Source: Lacticaseibacillus baoqingensis (GTDB lineage: Bacteria; Bacillota; Bacilli; Lactobacillales; Lactobacillaceae). From it: a stretch of DNA of 64,000 nt. Each line of letters opens with the position of its first letter. Positions within the stretch are counted from its first letter, which is position 1. The stretch covers positions 1 to 64,000 of the forward strand of contig NZ_RHOI01000006.1 in NCBI RefSeq assembly GCF_003946165.1, written 5' to 3'. The translations under genes and the position numbers were made by a program. The notes under the pieces were generated by a model. That model worked only from the letters and a program-made list of their open reading frames with translations, had not been told where the DNA came from and searched no databases. Positions 16,035-24,676 of this stretch are shown here, in pieces.

Positions 16035-16095
16035 GGATTATTTTCAGAAAAATAAAAATAATGGCAAATCGGCTGGACAGCGCTGGATATAAACC

Positions 16096-17571
16096 CTAAA
16101 AATGTTGACTGGTATCAGCCGGCTGATACCAGTCGCGCACTGCTTGCCCCATCGCGCGATCCAGATAGCGCACGACCACCTGTTGATTGTTGTCGCCGCT
16201 GCGAATGTTCAAACTCAAGTGGCAGCGGTGCTTAGGAGCCAACCAGATGCTATTGGACAACGCCAAAGACTGGATGTTTTCACGGCGCACGACATATTGC
16301 GTCCGCGTCCACCAGCTGCCAGTTTGCACGGCCAAGCGGTGCTCATCGATGATCGCCACGCCGGCGTTGTTAGCGGCATAACGGCCTTGCAAAGCGGCCA
16401 ATACCAGCCAGATCCCGGCAATGAAGCCCCCTAGCCAAAGCCACTGGGACCAAAAATAGGCCAATGGGACCAGTAACGCGGCTAATACGATGCCATTGCC
16501 GATCAGGAGGTTGCGGATGTAATACCAGCGGCTGTTGGCCGGGATCGCGTTTAACGCCGGCGCTGCAGCTGGCAGCCAAGGAATGAATGGATGCATCGTC
16601 GGCCAAGTTTGGGCAAATGGCACCACCGGCATCAACACCAGATCGTGGTCGCTTTCATCGTCTGCGGCATTACTGGCGACTAACGCTTGCACGGTGGCCA
16701 GGTGCAGGCCTTGGCGCAAGAGACTTTGGCGAATACGAGCGGCTTGGATGCGATCGCGTTGGACGCTGACAGTGGTTCGCTTGAAAAAGCCCCGCGTCGT
16801 GACTAACGTGTCACCGGTTTGGGTCAAGGTGAAGTGGTAATATTTTTGCATCAGATTCAAATACGAGGCAAAAATGGCGACGAGTAGGAAAAACAGGCCT
16901 AAACCAACAATGACCAGCAGCGCCAGATGCGCCAAACTAGAAAAAACGCGCGCCTGCCAAGCATCGGGAATGAGGTCATCGAGTTTGCCATAAGCGCCGA
17001 AGATCACCGCCAATAGCGGCAAAAAGCCTAAGCTGGTAAGCGCATAAAGATTCAGATCCTTAGGGGCGATTTGGTAGGTCAAGTCCGCTTGAGCCGGCAC
17101 AGCCGCAGTTGGCTGCTGGGCCGCAGGGGCGGATTTTGGCTGGTGCTGGCGATGGGCTTCGATGTCTGCAGCGACGCTTAGCGGCACCGCAAATAAAGTG
17201 GCGGCCCCATTTTTCCCATCTTGGCTGGAAGTTTCGACGTTGAGCGTTTCAAGGCCAAACGGGCGCAGGTAAAACCATTGTTGGCGATGCAAGGTCTGAA
17301 TATTGGCGTAAGGGATATGCCGCACCTTGCGGATGAACAATCCGGAGGTGATCGTCAATTGTTGCGGCGCCAGCAGATAAGTGAAGCGCCAGTAGCGGAT
17401 CCCCACCAACAAGAGGCTGCCTGCTAAAACGGCCGCCAGCGCTAATAGGTTATACCAAGCAAAATGCGACTGCCAAGTGTTGATGATGATCAACCCCAGC
17501 AAAAACAGCCAAGTGCGCAATTCCTGGATGAGCATCAACGGCAACGCCAACAACGGTAAGCGCTTAGGCAT
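16096..17571 (-). CDS. Bacterial PH-domain membrane protein, YdbT-like
   Basis: 491 residues. Transmembrane segments alternate with bacterial Pleckstrin-homology domains (bPH2/DUF304): FTYLLAPQQLTITSGLF...IPYANIQTLHRQQ, then YYHFTLTQTGDTLVTTRGFFKRTTVSVQRDRIQAARI, and a third near the C terminus (EHRLAVQTGSWWTRTQYVVRRENIQSL). The ATG at 17571 overlaps the upstream gene's stop by 8 nt and has AGGAGG within that gene. In Bacillus, YdbS/YdbT contribute to resistance to certain antimicrobial peptides; the role here is unproven. Confidence 0.85.
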   Translation of the reverse strand: MPKRLPLLALPLMLIQELRTWLFLLGLIIINTWQSHFAWYNLLALAAVLAGSLLLVGIRYWRFTYLLAPQQLTITSGLFIRKVRHIPYANIQTLHRQQWFYLRPFGLETLNVETSSQDGKNGAATLFAVPLSVAADIEAHRQHQPKSAPAAQQPTAAVPAQADLTYQIAPKDLNLYALTSLGFLPLLAVIFGAYGKLDDLIPDAWQARVFSSLAHLALLVIVGLGLFFLLVAIFASYLNLMQKYYHFTLTQTGDTLVTTRGFFKRTTVSVQRDRIQAARIRQSLLRQGLHLATVQALVASNAADDESDHDLVLMPVVPFAQTWPTMHPFIPWLPAAAPALNAIPANSRWYYIRNLLIGNGIVLAALLVPLAYFWSQWLWLGGFIAGIWLVLAALQGRYAANNAGVAIIDEHRLAVQTGSWWTRTQYVVRRENIQSLALSNSIWLAPKHRCHLSLNIRSGDNNQQVVVRYLDRAMGQAVRDWYQPADTSQHF

Positions 17572-18028
17572 CAGCACGCGCCTCCTTTGCCAGCTGCATG
17601 ATCTGTTCGCGCAGTTGGTCGGCGACTGCACCGGTGACGCCAGCAATGCTGTGCGTCGTTGAGGCGGTGTGTACTTGGACGGCTTGCAAGCTTTGCCACT
17701 GCAAAAGCGGTCCGGCAGCTAGGGTGACGTTTTGGATCCGGGCGATGGGGATCGCTTCTTCGGTGCGAAATAAATAGCCGCTGCGCAAATAAACGGCGTC
17801 GGCGGTGATGGCATAACGCCAGAAACGGTAGCGATAAGGGATCAACAGCAGGTGGCTGCCGACGTGCAAAATACCGGCTACTAGTGGGATCATGGCTAGC
17901 CACCAAGGCCATTGCCACAGGTGGTGGCAAATCAGCAGCGCGGCGGTGATCGCCAGCCAAATGATGCCGTCGATCGCGGCGCGGGCCCGCCACACAGTTT
18001 TGATCTGGTGCGGTAGTTGTGCTTGCAT
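17564..18028 (-). CDS. Bacterial PH-domain membrane protein, YdbS-like
   Basis: 154 residues: two transmembrane segments (AAIDGIIWLAITAALLI, WWLAMIPLVAGILHVG) followed by one bPH2 domain (RYAITADAVYLRSGYLFRTEEAIPIARIQNV). The ATG at 18028 follows ATGGAGG. Paired and translationally coupled with the YdbT-like gene, as in Bacillus ydbST. Confidence 0.85.
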   Translation of the reverse strand: MQAQLPHQIKTVWRARAAIDGIIWLAITAALLICHHLWQWPWWLAMIPLVAGILHVGSHLLLIPYRYRFWRYAITADAVYLRSGYLFRTEEAIPIARIQNVTLAAGPLLQWQSLQAVQVHTASTTHSIAGVTGAVADQLREQIMQLAKEARADA

Positions 18029-18134
18029 CTGATGCCTCCATAATTTTGCCATTAATGCCAAGGGTCATTGTCAGTGTATCAAGTGATGAAGGCGCTAACA
18101 AGACGGCAGTGCAAAAATCAGCCTGAGGCAGCGG

Positions 18135-18200
18135 TTTTAGCCCATGACAAAAACACCTTGGACCCACGATTCGGGTTAGAATCGCGGTACCAAGGTGTTT
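18135..18200 (-). terminator. Terminator, copy 2 of the repeated terminator sequence
   Basis: Minus strand AACACCTTGG.ACCGCGATTC pairs with GAATCG.GG.CCAAGGTGTT and is followed by Us and then TCATGGGCTAAAA, as at 15291-15356. It ends the small gene at 18214-18537. The TGGTACCGCG in its 5' arm looks like a T-box core, but no stem I or specifier precedes it. Confidence 0.85.
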
Positions 18201-18213
18201 TTTTAGGGGCATT

Positions 18214-18537
18214 TTAGACTAAGGGCGTGTAGACCAATTCGACCAGCTGCTTGTGGCTGGCAAAGTTGACGCCGGTGATGTGCTGCTCCAAGATCTTTTG
18301 GTATTCTTCGAGCACGTCATAAGGCAGCGGCGTTAAGAGGTGCAGATCATCGATCACATCCGCGACACTTTGGGTGGTATCGAAGTTGATGAAAATATCG
18401 ATCTTGCTCAGACAATCGGCTAATAAGTCCGTCAACTGGGCATCAGGTTTACCGCTAGGATCAGTGATGACGACCTGCTGGTGGTTCAAAGGTTGGTGGT
18501 CAAACTGGATCATTTTCAAAGCCGTAAAAACATTCAT
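18214..18537 (-). CDS. Conserved-looking small cytoplasmic protein of unknown function
   Basis: 107 residues, acidic, no transmembrane segment and no motif I recognise. The ATG at 18537 follows GAGGTGAATGAG; a longer in-frame start at 18588 lacks a ribosome site. Codon use matches neighbours and it has its own terminator, so it is likely a real gene. It stands alone between the bPH operon and the divergent T-box operon. Confidence 0.65.
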   Translation of the reverse strand: MNVFTALKMIQFDHQPLNHQQVVITDPSGKPDAQLTDLLADCLSKIDIFINFDTTQSVADVIDDLHLLTPLPYDVLEEYQKILEQHITGVNFASHKQLVELVYTPLV

Positions 18538-18753
18538 CTCATTCACCTCATCACAAACGCTACCGGATATATAGCTTGATTCTACCACAACGGCAGCGTT
18601 TCAGCAGGGAAACCCCGAGCCGGCGACCGAGGCAGGACAGAATTGATTAAAATACAATGAGTAAAGCCAGCCGAGAAATTTGTTGAGCATCCGGAAAACC
18701 GTGTCGCGACACCGATTAACAAGCCTGACAGTTCGCGGTTTTGAAAAAAATAG

Positions 18754-18782
18754 TTGACAGTACCGTAGTTAGTGGCTATGAT
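18754..18782 (+). promoter_or_regulatory. Promoter of T-box operon
   Basis: TTGACA (18754-18759), a 17-bp spacer and TATGAT (18777-18782): close to consensus. Transcription should start near 18789. The stretch 18590-18750 upstream holds nothing I can name. Confidence 0.85.
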
Positions 18783-18789
18783 CACATTA

Positions 18790-19060
18790 ATAATTAATGG
18801 CACTTGGATGAGTAGTTTGTTACGAAACTTTAAGAGAGGCTGGGGTCGGTGAAACCAGCTAGTCAAGGACAAACGAATATGGTCCGAATCAATGCCAGAT
18901 GACGCGAGGGCAACTAAGCGGCATCCGGGTACGCCCGATAACGCGTCAGGGATTAACCCGCATGGGTCGGATCCTCAAGGACGGTCATTTGGTGACCGTT
19001 GAAGACGAGTGGTACCGCGTGTAGACGCCTCGTAGCTGATTAGCTGCGAGGCGTTTTTTG
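18790..19060 (+). promoter_or_regulatory. T-box riboswitch, specifier read as AUG (Met)
   Basis: Stem I: TGGCA/TGCCA and TTGGA/TCCGA at the base, AGTA (18811-18814) opposite GAATATGG (18875-18882), then GTTTGT/ACAAAC, with AGAGAG (18833-18838) in the distal part. After the GAA-U of the specifier loop comes ATG (18879-18881) followed by a purine, so the cognate tRNA should be tRNA-Met. The T-box AGTGGTACCGCG is at 19008-19019. The terminator ACGCCTCG...CGAGGCGTTTTTT follows at 19024-19059. Reading one base earlier would give UAU (Tyr), but the usual GAAY-NNN-R layout favours Met. Confidence 0.88.
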
Positions 19061-19092
19061 ATTGGTGACAAAAATAGGAGGGGGTGCTGATC

Positions 19093-19257
19093 ATGAGTCG
19101 ATTGAGAAAACATCGGATCAATATTTGGTTACAGTTATGGCGCGGATGTGCCTTGGTGAGCACCCGAATGTGGTGCAGTGGTTATTATGACGGCATGAGC
19201 TTACCACAACCCACAGAGAATAGGAGCACCAAGAATGAAGATCATCACTTATATTGA
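19093..19257 (+). CDS. Possible small protein between T-box and FAH gene
   Basis: 54-codon ORF with a good AGGAGG (19077-19082) 10 nt before its ATG. It is basic and Trp-rich at the start (MSRLRKHRINIWLQLWRG), with no similarity I recognise. It overlaps the next gene's start by 23 nt, so it might serve translational coupling rather than encode a stable product. Absence of any other ORF and the strong site are the only support. Confidence 0.35.
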   Translation: MSRLRKHRINIWLQLWRGCALVSTRMWCSGYYDGMSLPQPTENRSTKNEDHHLY

Positions 19258-20122
19258 CAATGACACAGAAAAAGTTGGCTTGGTTTCAAACGATGGTCAA
19301 CGGGTATTTCCGATCAAGACCTTAGGCTACGCCTTTGAGTCGGTCAACGCGCTGATCGATGGCGCAGATGACGCGACTTGGGCAAAGCTGAAACGCCTAG
19401 TGAACGACCCGCAACAAACCGGGGCCATTGCGTTTGATCAAGTCAAGCTGACCGCGCCGATCCCGCATCCAAAACGGGACGTGTTGGCGCTAGGACTCAA
19501 CTATATCGATCATGTTAACGAAGTGGCAAAATACATGGACGAAGATCCGGCCAAGCGGGCAGAACCGATCTTTTTTGCCAAACACGTCGATCGTGCCGTT
19601 GGCGAAGGTGAAGCCACACCAGCGCATGCTGATTTTATTTCCAGTTGGGATTACGAAGTGGAATTGACGGTCGTTTTGAAAAAAGAGATCAATCATTTTG
19701 TTAAGCCGGAAGCAGTCGAAGATTACATTTTAGGGTATACGATCGTCAACGATATGACGGCGCGTGAACTGCGCAAACACGTGGAGTCATTCTTCCAAAA
19801 ATCGTTGGATGGGTCGACGACGATGGGGCCATGGATCGTGACCGCAGACGAATTGCCGTTTCCGCCGGCAAAACGGATCCGCTTATGGGTCAACGATGAA
19901 TTGCGGCAAGAAAGCAATACCGGCAACTTGGTCTTTAGTATTGCAGAATGTTTGAGCACCTTGTCGAAAGGCATGACCTTGCGTGCTGGAGAGATATTAG
20001 CTACCGGGACGCCAAATGGGGTAGGCGCTGGGATGGTGCCGGAAAATTACCTGAAAGCTGGCGATCACATCAAAAGCGAGATCGACGGTATCGGGCAATT
20101 GAACATCAACGTCAAGGATTAG
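19235..20122 (+). CDS. Fumarylacetoacetate hydrolase (FAH) family protein
   Basis: 295 residues. The FAH domain occupies about residues 75-290. Family features: LALGLNYIDHVNEV, the acidic metal ligands in WDYEVELTVVLKKEI, and the C-terminal TGTPNGVGAGM. Members cleave C-C bonds in acylpyruvates, hydrate or decarboxylate 2-oxo acids, or tautomerise oxaloacetate; all act on 2-oxo-acid enols with Mg2+/Mn2+. First main gene of a Met T-box operon with two 2-hydroxyacid-type dehydrogenases, so a 2-oxo acid substrate is a reasonable guess. AGGAGC precedes the ATG. Confidence 0.88.
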   Translation: MKIITYIDNDTEKVGLVSNDGQRVFPIKTLGYAFESVNALIDGADDATWAKLKRLVNDPQQTGAIAFDQVKLTAPIPHPKRDVLALGLNYIDHVNEVAKYMDEDPAKRAEPIFFAKHVDRAVGEGEATPAHADFISSWDYEVELTVVLKKEINHFVKPEAVEDYILGYTIVNDMTARELRKHVESFFQKSLDGSTTMGPWIVTADELPFPPAKRIRLWVNDELRQESNTGNLVFSIAECLSTLSKGMTLRAGEILATGTPNGVGAGMVPENYLKAGDHIKSEIDGIGQLNINVKD

Positions 20123-20135
20123 TGAGGGAAAGGCT

Positions 20136-20963
20136 ATGAAGAAAACAATTTTATCGCTGGCATTGCTGGCCAGTGCAGTATTTGTAGGCACCTTGACCCA
20201 AGGACACGCGGTGGCCGCAGCCAAAGCCAAAACGGTCCAAATCGTCTCTTCGCCGGCGTCTAAACCCTATGCCTATACGAATTCGAAAGGCAAATTGGTG
20301 GGGTATGACATCGACGTTGCCAAGGCGATCGATAAAGCGGAGCCGGCGATCAAGCTGCACTGGAATTCCACTGAATTTCAGTCGATGTTTTCTGGCGTGG
20401 ATGCGGGGCGCTATAGTGTCGTTGCCAATGACATCGTGAAAAATCCGGCCCGCGAGAAAAAGTACTTGTTCTCAGATAAGAGTTATCTGACGACTAAGTA
20501 TTCGATCGTGTATAACAAGTCGAAACAAGGCGGCAAGATCGATACGCTGGCAGATCTCGCCGGTAAGAAAGTCACGACGTTTTCCAATGGGTCTGCGGTG
20601 CAATTATTGCTGGAAGCTTATAACAAGAAGCATCCAGACAAAAAGATCAAGCTCTCCCATCTTGATTCAGATGCCAGTGATTTGCTGACGTCAGTCGAAA
20701 ACGGTCAAGCAGATGCGACAGTGGTGGTGAACGTCACCGGGCAAGCGTACATCAAAGAACATGGGTCCAAGTTAACGACCACCGATCTGCCAGAAAAAGA
20801 ACAAGGCGGCCAAGACAGCCTCGCTTATTTCTTGTTTGGCAATGATGCTGACGGCAAGTTCGCTAAGCAATACTTTGATCAAGGGCTGGATAAGATCATC
20901 AAAAACGGCACCTTGGCCAAGATTTCCAAGCAGCATTTTGGTAAAGATTATACGGGGCAATGA
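20136..20963 (+). CDS. Polar amino-acid-type ABC transporter substrate-binding protein (family 3)
   Basis: 275 residues of the SBP_bac_3 family: KPYAYTNSKGKLVGYDIDVAKAI early in the mature part, and GQADATVVVNVTG later. The N-terminal signal peptide ends near AVAAAKA with no lipobox Cys, which is unusual for a Gram-positive binding protein: it is either a secreted form or a retained uncleaved anchor. Partner permease and ATPase are in the same operon, with a dehydrogenase gene inserted between. Under the Met T-box, the ligand may be methionine or a related acid. Confidence 0.9.
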   Translation: MKKTILSLALLASAVFVGTLTQGHAVAAAKAKTVQIVSSPASKPYAYTNSKGKLVGYDIDVAKAIDKAEPAIKLHWNSTEFQSMFSGVDAGRYSVVANDIVKNPAREKKYLFSDKSYLTTKYSIVYNKSKQGGKIDTLADLAGKKVTTFSNGSAVQLLLEAYNKKHPDKKIKLSHLDSDASDLLTSVENGQADATVVVNVTGQAYIKEHGSKLTTTDLPEKEQGGQDSLAYFLFGNDADGKFAKQYFDQGLDKIIKNGTLAKISKQHFGKDYTGQ

Positions 20964-22060
20964 TCGTGGAAAAACGTTATGACAGTCAAGTCGTTACCGC
21001 TTGGGTCCAAGCAATTTTTGCCGCTTGGGGCTTTAATGCCGCAGACAGCCAAACGATCGCGCAAACGATCATTGACACCGATCTGCATGGGATCGCGTCG
21101 CATGGGGTCCAGCGGGTGCAGATGTATGACCGGTTCTTGCGCTGGGGGCGCATCAAGCAAACCGCAGCGCCTGCAGTGGTGCATGAAACCGATATTTCCG
21201 CAGTCGTCGATGGCCACTTTGCCATGGGCCAGCTTGTGGGGATCTACAGCATGAACCTGGCGATCCAAAAGGCTAAACAACACGGCTTTGGGATCGTGGC
21301 AACGCGCAACTCTAATCATTATGGCGTGGCAGGCTACTATGCGAACCTGGCTGCTGATGCGGGGCTGATCGGATTTTCATCGACGAATACAGGGCCGGGG
21401 ATGATCCCGACCAATGCGCTTAAGGGCTTTTTAGGCACTGACCCAATTGGCTTTGCCATGCCGGCCACCCCGCATCATTTTATTTTTGATGTGGCCACGA
21501 CCACAGTGCCTCAAGGCAAAGTTGAGCTGTATTTAAAAGAAGGCAAAGACTTGCCAGCATTGTGGGTGGCCAAAGATGGCCAAACGCCTGTTTATTCGCA
21601 TGATGCCACGGTGTTAGCCGGCTTGCGTGATGCGCAATCGACGGTAGGACTGGTGCCATTAGGCGGGATCTCCGAATTCACTGGGAGTCATAAAGGGTAT
21701 GGCTTGGCGATGATCGTGGAGATCTTTACCGGCATCTTGGCGCAAGGCAATGTATCGCATGAGATCTCAGATCAAGATCCGACTGCTGGCATCTGTCAAA
21801 GCTATATTGCCTTGGATCCCAGCTTGTTTGGCGATAAAGCGGCGATCTACCAGCGCTTTTCTGCCTACTTAGAAGCGCTGCGGGCATTGCCGGCAGTTCC
21901 AGGCAAGCGCGTGTATGTGCACGGTGACAAGGAAGCCGCGGCTTATACGGATCGGATCCGGCACGGCTTAAAAATCGACGCTCAGACCTATTCAGAATTA
22001 GTAGCGATTTCAAAACGGCTGGGCGTTGATTATCAGCCATATTTAGACGCATTCAATTGA
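20960..22060 (+). CDS. Ldh_2-family (malate/L-sulfolactate/ureidoglycolate-type) dehydrogenase
   Basis: 366 residues of the Ldh_2 (YlbC/AllD/ComC/HcxB) fold, an NAD(P)-dependent 2-hydroxyacid dehydrogenase family unrelated to classical LDH. Motifs: DTDLHGIASHGVQR, ATRNSNHYGVAGYY, GTDPIGFAMPA and GSHKGYGLAM. The ATG overlaps the SBP stop (ATGA), so translation is coupled; a GTG at 20966 is an alternative start. E. coli HcxB of this family reduces several 2-oxo acids. The true substrate here is unknown; the Met T-box suggests a methionine-derived 2-oxo/2-hydroxy acid. Confidence 0.88.
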   Translation: MIVEKRYDSQVVTAWVQAIFAAWGFNAADSQTIAQTIIDTDLHGIASHGVQRVQMYDRFLRWGRIKQTAAPAVVHETDISAVVDGHFAMGQLVGIYSMNLAIQKAKQHGFGIVATRNSNHYGVAGYYANLAADAGLIGFSSTNTGPGMIPTNALKGFLGTDPIGFAMPATPHHFIFDVATTTVPQGKVELYLKEGKDLPALWVAKDGQTPVYSHDATVLAGLRDAQSTVGLVPLGGISEFTGSHKGYGLAMIVEIFTGILAQGNVSHEISDQDPTAGICQSYIALDPSLFGDKAAIYQRFSAYLEALRALPAVPGKRVYVHGDKEAAAYTDRIRHGLKIDAQTYSELVAISKRLGVDYQPYLDAFN

Positions 22061-22069
22061 GGTGATGAT

Positions 22070-22789
22070 GTGACTGAACAGATATTTGATGTGCATTTTC
22101 TGCTTGAGACATTTCCCAAAATCATGCCATACTATCCGATCACCATGGCCATCGTGGGGGTTGCGTTAGTATTTGGCTTGCTGATCGGATTTTTTTGCGC
22201 ATTGATCCGGATCTATCATGTCCGTATTTTGACGACGATCGTGAATATTTACATTTCGATCGTGCGCGGGACGCCGCTTTTGATCCAGTTATATCTATTT
22301 TATTATGGCATTCCGATCAGCTTGCGGCTCTTGAATGCCAAATTTCAGACGAACTTCAATATCGATGGGGTCTCGCCGCTGTGGTGTGTGTTGATCTCGT
22401 ATAGTCTCAATGAAGGCGCGTATCAAACCGAAACGATCCGTGGGGCGATCGAATCTGTCGATCAAGGGGAAGTGGAAGCGGCATATTCGATCGGCCTCAC
22501 CGGCGCGCAAACCTTGCGGCGGATCATCATCCCAGAAGCCGTCAAAATTGCGATCCCTAATTTAGGGAATAATTTGTTGAAGTTATTTAAAAACACCTCA
22601 TTGGCTTTTACGGTTTCCGTGGTCGATATTATGGCGGAAGGCAAGCTGATCGGTTCTGAAGGGTACCGCTACTTCGAGGTCTATATTGCCTTGGCGGTCA
22701 TTTATTGGGTGTCTTGCTTTGTCATCTCTAAAGTCGTCGATGTGATCGAATTGCGCGTCAATGTGGCCGGTAAACGCATAGCGCGCTAA
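22070..22789 (+). CDS. Polar amino-acid ABC transporter permease (HisM/GlnP type)
   Basis: 239 residues with about five transmembrane segments. It contains the N-terminal [21 protein letters not shown] of the His/Glu/Gln permease family and the EAA loop [25 protein letters not shown] start with TTGAGGTGA upstream. It likely works as a homodimer with the ATPase encoded next and the binding protein two genes upstream. Confidence 0.92.
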   Translation: MTEQIFDVHFLLETFPKIMPYYPITMAIVGVALVFGLLIGFFCALIRIYHVRILTTIVNIYISIVRGTPLLIQLYLFYYGIPISLRLLNAKFQTNFNIDGVSPLWCVLISYSLNEGAYQTETIRGAIESVDQGEVEAAYSIGLTGAQTLRRIIIPEAVKIAIPNLGNNLLKLFKNTSLAFTVSVVDIMAEGKLIGSEGYRYFEVYIALAVIYWVSCFVISKVVDVIELRVNVAGKRIAR

Positions 22790-22800
22790 AGGAGGGCAAT

Positions 22801-23538
22801 TTGTTAGAACTTAAGCATATTCAAAAAGCTTTTGGCGATAAGCATGTCCTAAAAGATGTGTCCCTGACGGTTAAAAAAGGCCAGGTGGTCGTCATTTTAG
22901 GCCCTAGCGGCTCGGGGAAAACCACGTTATTGCGGACGATCAATTTTTTGGATGGCGCTGACAGCGGTGAGATCGTTTTAGATCAAGATCATTATGACGT
23001 CACCCGCATTGCCAAACGGGATGTGTTAGCGATTCGCAAACGGACCGCGTTCGTCTTTCAGCGGTATAACTTATTTCAAAATAAAACAGCGCTTGAAAAT
23101 GTGATCGAAGGGCTCGTCACTGCGCGTAAAGTGCCTAAAGTAGAGGCGATCACCCGCGGCAAGGCCGCCTTGGCCAAAGTGGGATTGGCAGACCGGGTCG
23201 ATTTTTATCCCAGCCAATTGTCTGGGGGTCAACAACAGCGGGTCGGCATTGCCCGTGCCATTGTGATCAAACCAGATGTGATCTTGTTTGATGAGCCGAC
23301 GTCAGCATTAGATCCAGAGTTGATCGATGATGTATTGGACGTGATGCGGGATCTCGTCGATGATGAAATGACGATGGTCGTCGTCACGCATGAAATGTCA
23401 TTTGCGCGCGATGTGGCCAGTCAAGTGGTCTTCATGGCAGAGGGTAATGTGGTTGAAAAAGGTACCCCGGCGCAGATCTTTGAACATCCGCAAGAAGCGC
23501 GTACCAAGCAATTTTTGGCGCGGATATTAAGGGATTAA
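22801..23538 (+). CDS. Polar amino-acid ABC transporter ATPase
   Basis: 245 residues: Walker [10 protein letters not shown], signature [14 protein letters not shown], Walker [15 protein letters not shown] and H-loop [14 protein letters not shown], the last typical of GlnQ/HisP-type ATPases. TTG start 6-7 nt after AAAGGAGG. It energises the permease encoded just upstream. Confidence 0.93.
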   Translation: MLELKHIQKAFGDKHVLKDVSLTVKKGQVVVILGPSGSGKTTLLRTINFLDGADSGEIVLDQDHYDVTRIAKRDVLAIRKRTAFVFQRYNLFQNKTALENVIEGLVTARKVPKVEAITRGKAALAKVGLADRVDFYPSQLSGGQQQRVGIARAIVIKPDVILFDEPTSALDPELIDDVLDVMRDLVDDEMTMVVVTHEMSFARDVASQVVFMAEGNVVEKGTPAQIFEHPQEARTKQFLARILRD

Positions 23539-23552
23539 AGGAAGGCGAAGCA

Positions 23553-24623
23553 ATGGTTGTACAAAGTGGACCGCAACGCTATATTGCCGGGGTGGATGCT
23601 TATGATCAATTACCCATCTTCATTGCCAGCGAAAATGTGCATCGCGTCTTGTTGCTGCACGGGCAAAAGTCATTAGCCGCGGCGTTGCCGTACCTGCCGG
23701 ATTTTGGTGCTGACGTGGCAGTGGTGGATGTGTCTTTTGGCGGGGAATGCTCTTATGAAGAAATTGCGCGCGTCAAGCAGCTCGTGCAGGCCAACCGCTG
23801 TGAATTAGTGATCGGGTTAGGCGGCGGGAAGGTGATCGACACTGCCAAAAGTGTGACTGCCGGGACAGCTTTATATTTAGTGACGATCCCGACTTTAGCC
23901 AGTAATTGTGCCCCTTGGTCAGCATTAAGTGTGCATTATCATCAAGACGGCACGCATTTAGATCACGTCTTTTATAATGAAACGGCTAATTTGCTCTTGT
24001 TTAATCCCGCAGTGATCTTTAATTCCCCGGTCGCTTATTTCGTGGCAGGGTTGGCGGATACTTTAGTCAAATATTATGAAGCAGAGCTGAGTTTTGCCGC
24101 ATTGGCACCGCAAGACTATACGGTGGGGTTGACCATCGCTAAGCAAATGACCCAATCGTGTCAAGCAGTCTTTTTTGCGACCGCTCAACAGGCAGTGGCC
24201 GACATGCAAGCAGGGCATTTGACCCATACTTGGCGAATCGCGGCGGAATCGGTGATCGTCACTGCTGGCTTAGTGGGCGGCTGGGGCGAAGCTTGTGCCC
24301 GGCCATTAGGCGCGCATAAGATCCATGATGCGCTGACCTATTTTCCAGAAACCGTCCATTTGCTGCATGGCGATAAAGTCGGCTATGGAATCTTGGTACA
24401 GCTGGTCTTAGAGCACCAACTTTTTGAGGTCAAGCGCTTGTTGCCGATTTTTAAAACCTTAGGCATCCCGACGAATTTTCATGAGCTGGGGTTTGCGACG
24501 GTTGATCACGCCGTGGTTGAGCAGATCGCTGCGCAAGCGGCGGCCACTTTTACGATCCCGATCAAGATCGATGCCAAAGCGGTGCAACAGGCGATATTAC
24601 AAGTCGAAGCGCTGACTAATTAG
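23553..24623 (+). CDS. Iron-containing alcohol dehydrogenase family, glycerol-dehydrogenase/HcxA-like
   Basis: 356 residues of the GldA branch of group III alcohol dehydrogenases. The NAD site is GLGGGKVIDTAKSV; metal ligands fit Asp in ADTLVKYYEA, His in GAHKIHDAL and His in HLLHGDKVGYG. E. coli HcxA (YbdH), from this branch, reduces 2-oxobutanoate and related 2-oxo acids rather than glycerol. With an Ldh_2 enzyme in the same Met T-box operon, two dehydrogenases of unrelated fold could handle opposite stereoisomers of one 2-hydroxy acid. Last gene before a terminator. Confidence 0.87.
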   Translation: MVVQSGPQRYIAGVDAYDQLPIFIASENVHRVLLLHGQKSLAAALPYLPDFGADVAVVDVSFGGECSYEEIARVKQLVQANRCELVIGLGGGKVIDTAKSVTAGTALYLVTIPTLASNCAPWSALSVHYHQDGTHLDHVFYNETANLLLFNPAVIFNSPVAYFVAGLADTLVKYYEAELSFAALAPQDYTVGLTIAKQMTQSCQAVFFATAQQAVADMQAGHLTHTWRIAAESVIVTAGLVGGWGEACARPLGAHKIHDALTYFPETVHLLHGDKVGYGILVQLVLEHQLFEVKRLLPIFKTLGIPTNFHELGFATVDHAVVEQIAAQAAATFTIPIKIDAKAVQQAILQVEALTN

Positions 24624-24676
24624 AAAAAAGCATTGCCCATGACGCCAGGTGCTGGCCAATGGGCAATGCTTTTTTA
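24624..24676. terminator. Bidirectional terminator
   Basis: AAAAAAGCATTGCCCAT pairs with ATGGGCAATGCTTTTTT around a loop that itself contains GCCAG/CTGGC. It ends the T-box operon and the convergent efflux gene. Confidence 0.93.

Noticed and set aside
18135-18200. T-box before the bPH operon, because of TGGTACCGCG
   Set aside because: The preceding gene ends 14 nt upstream, leaving no room for stem I and a specifier loop. The element acts as that gene's terminator.
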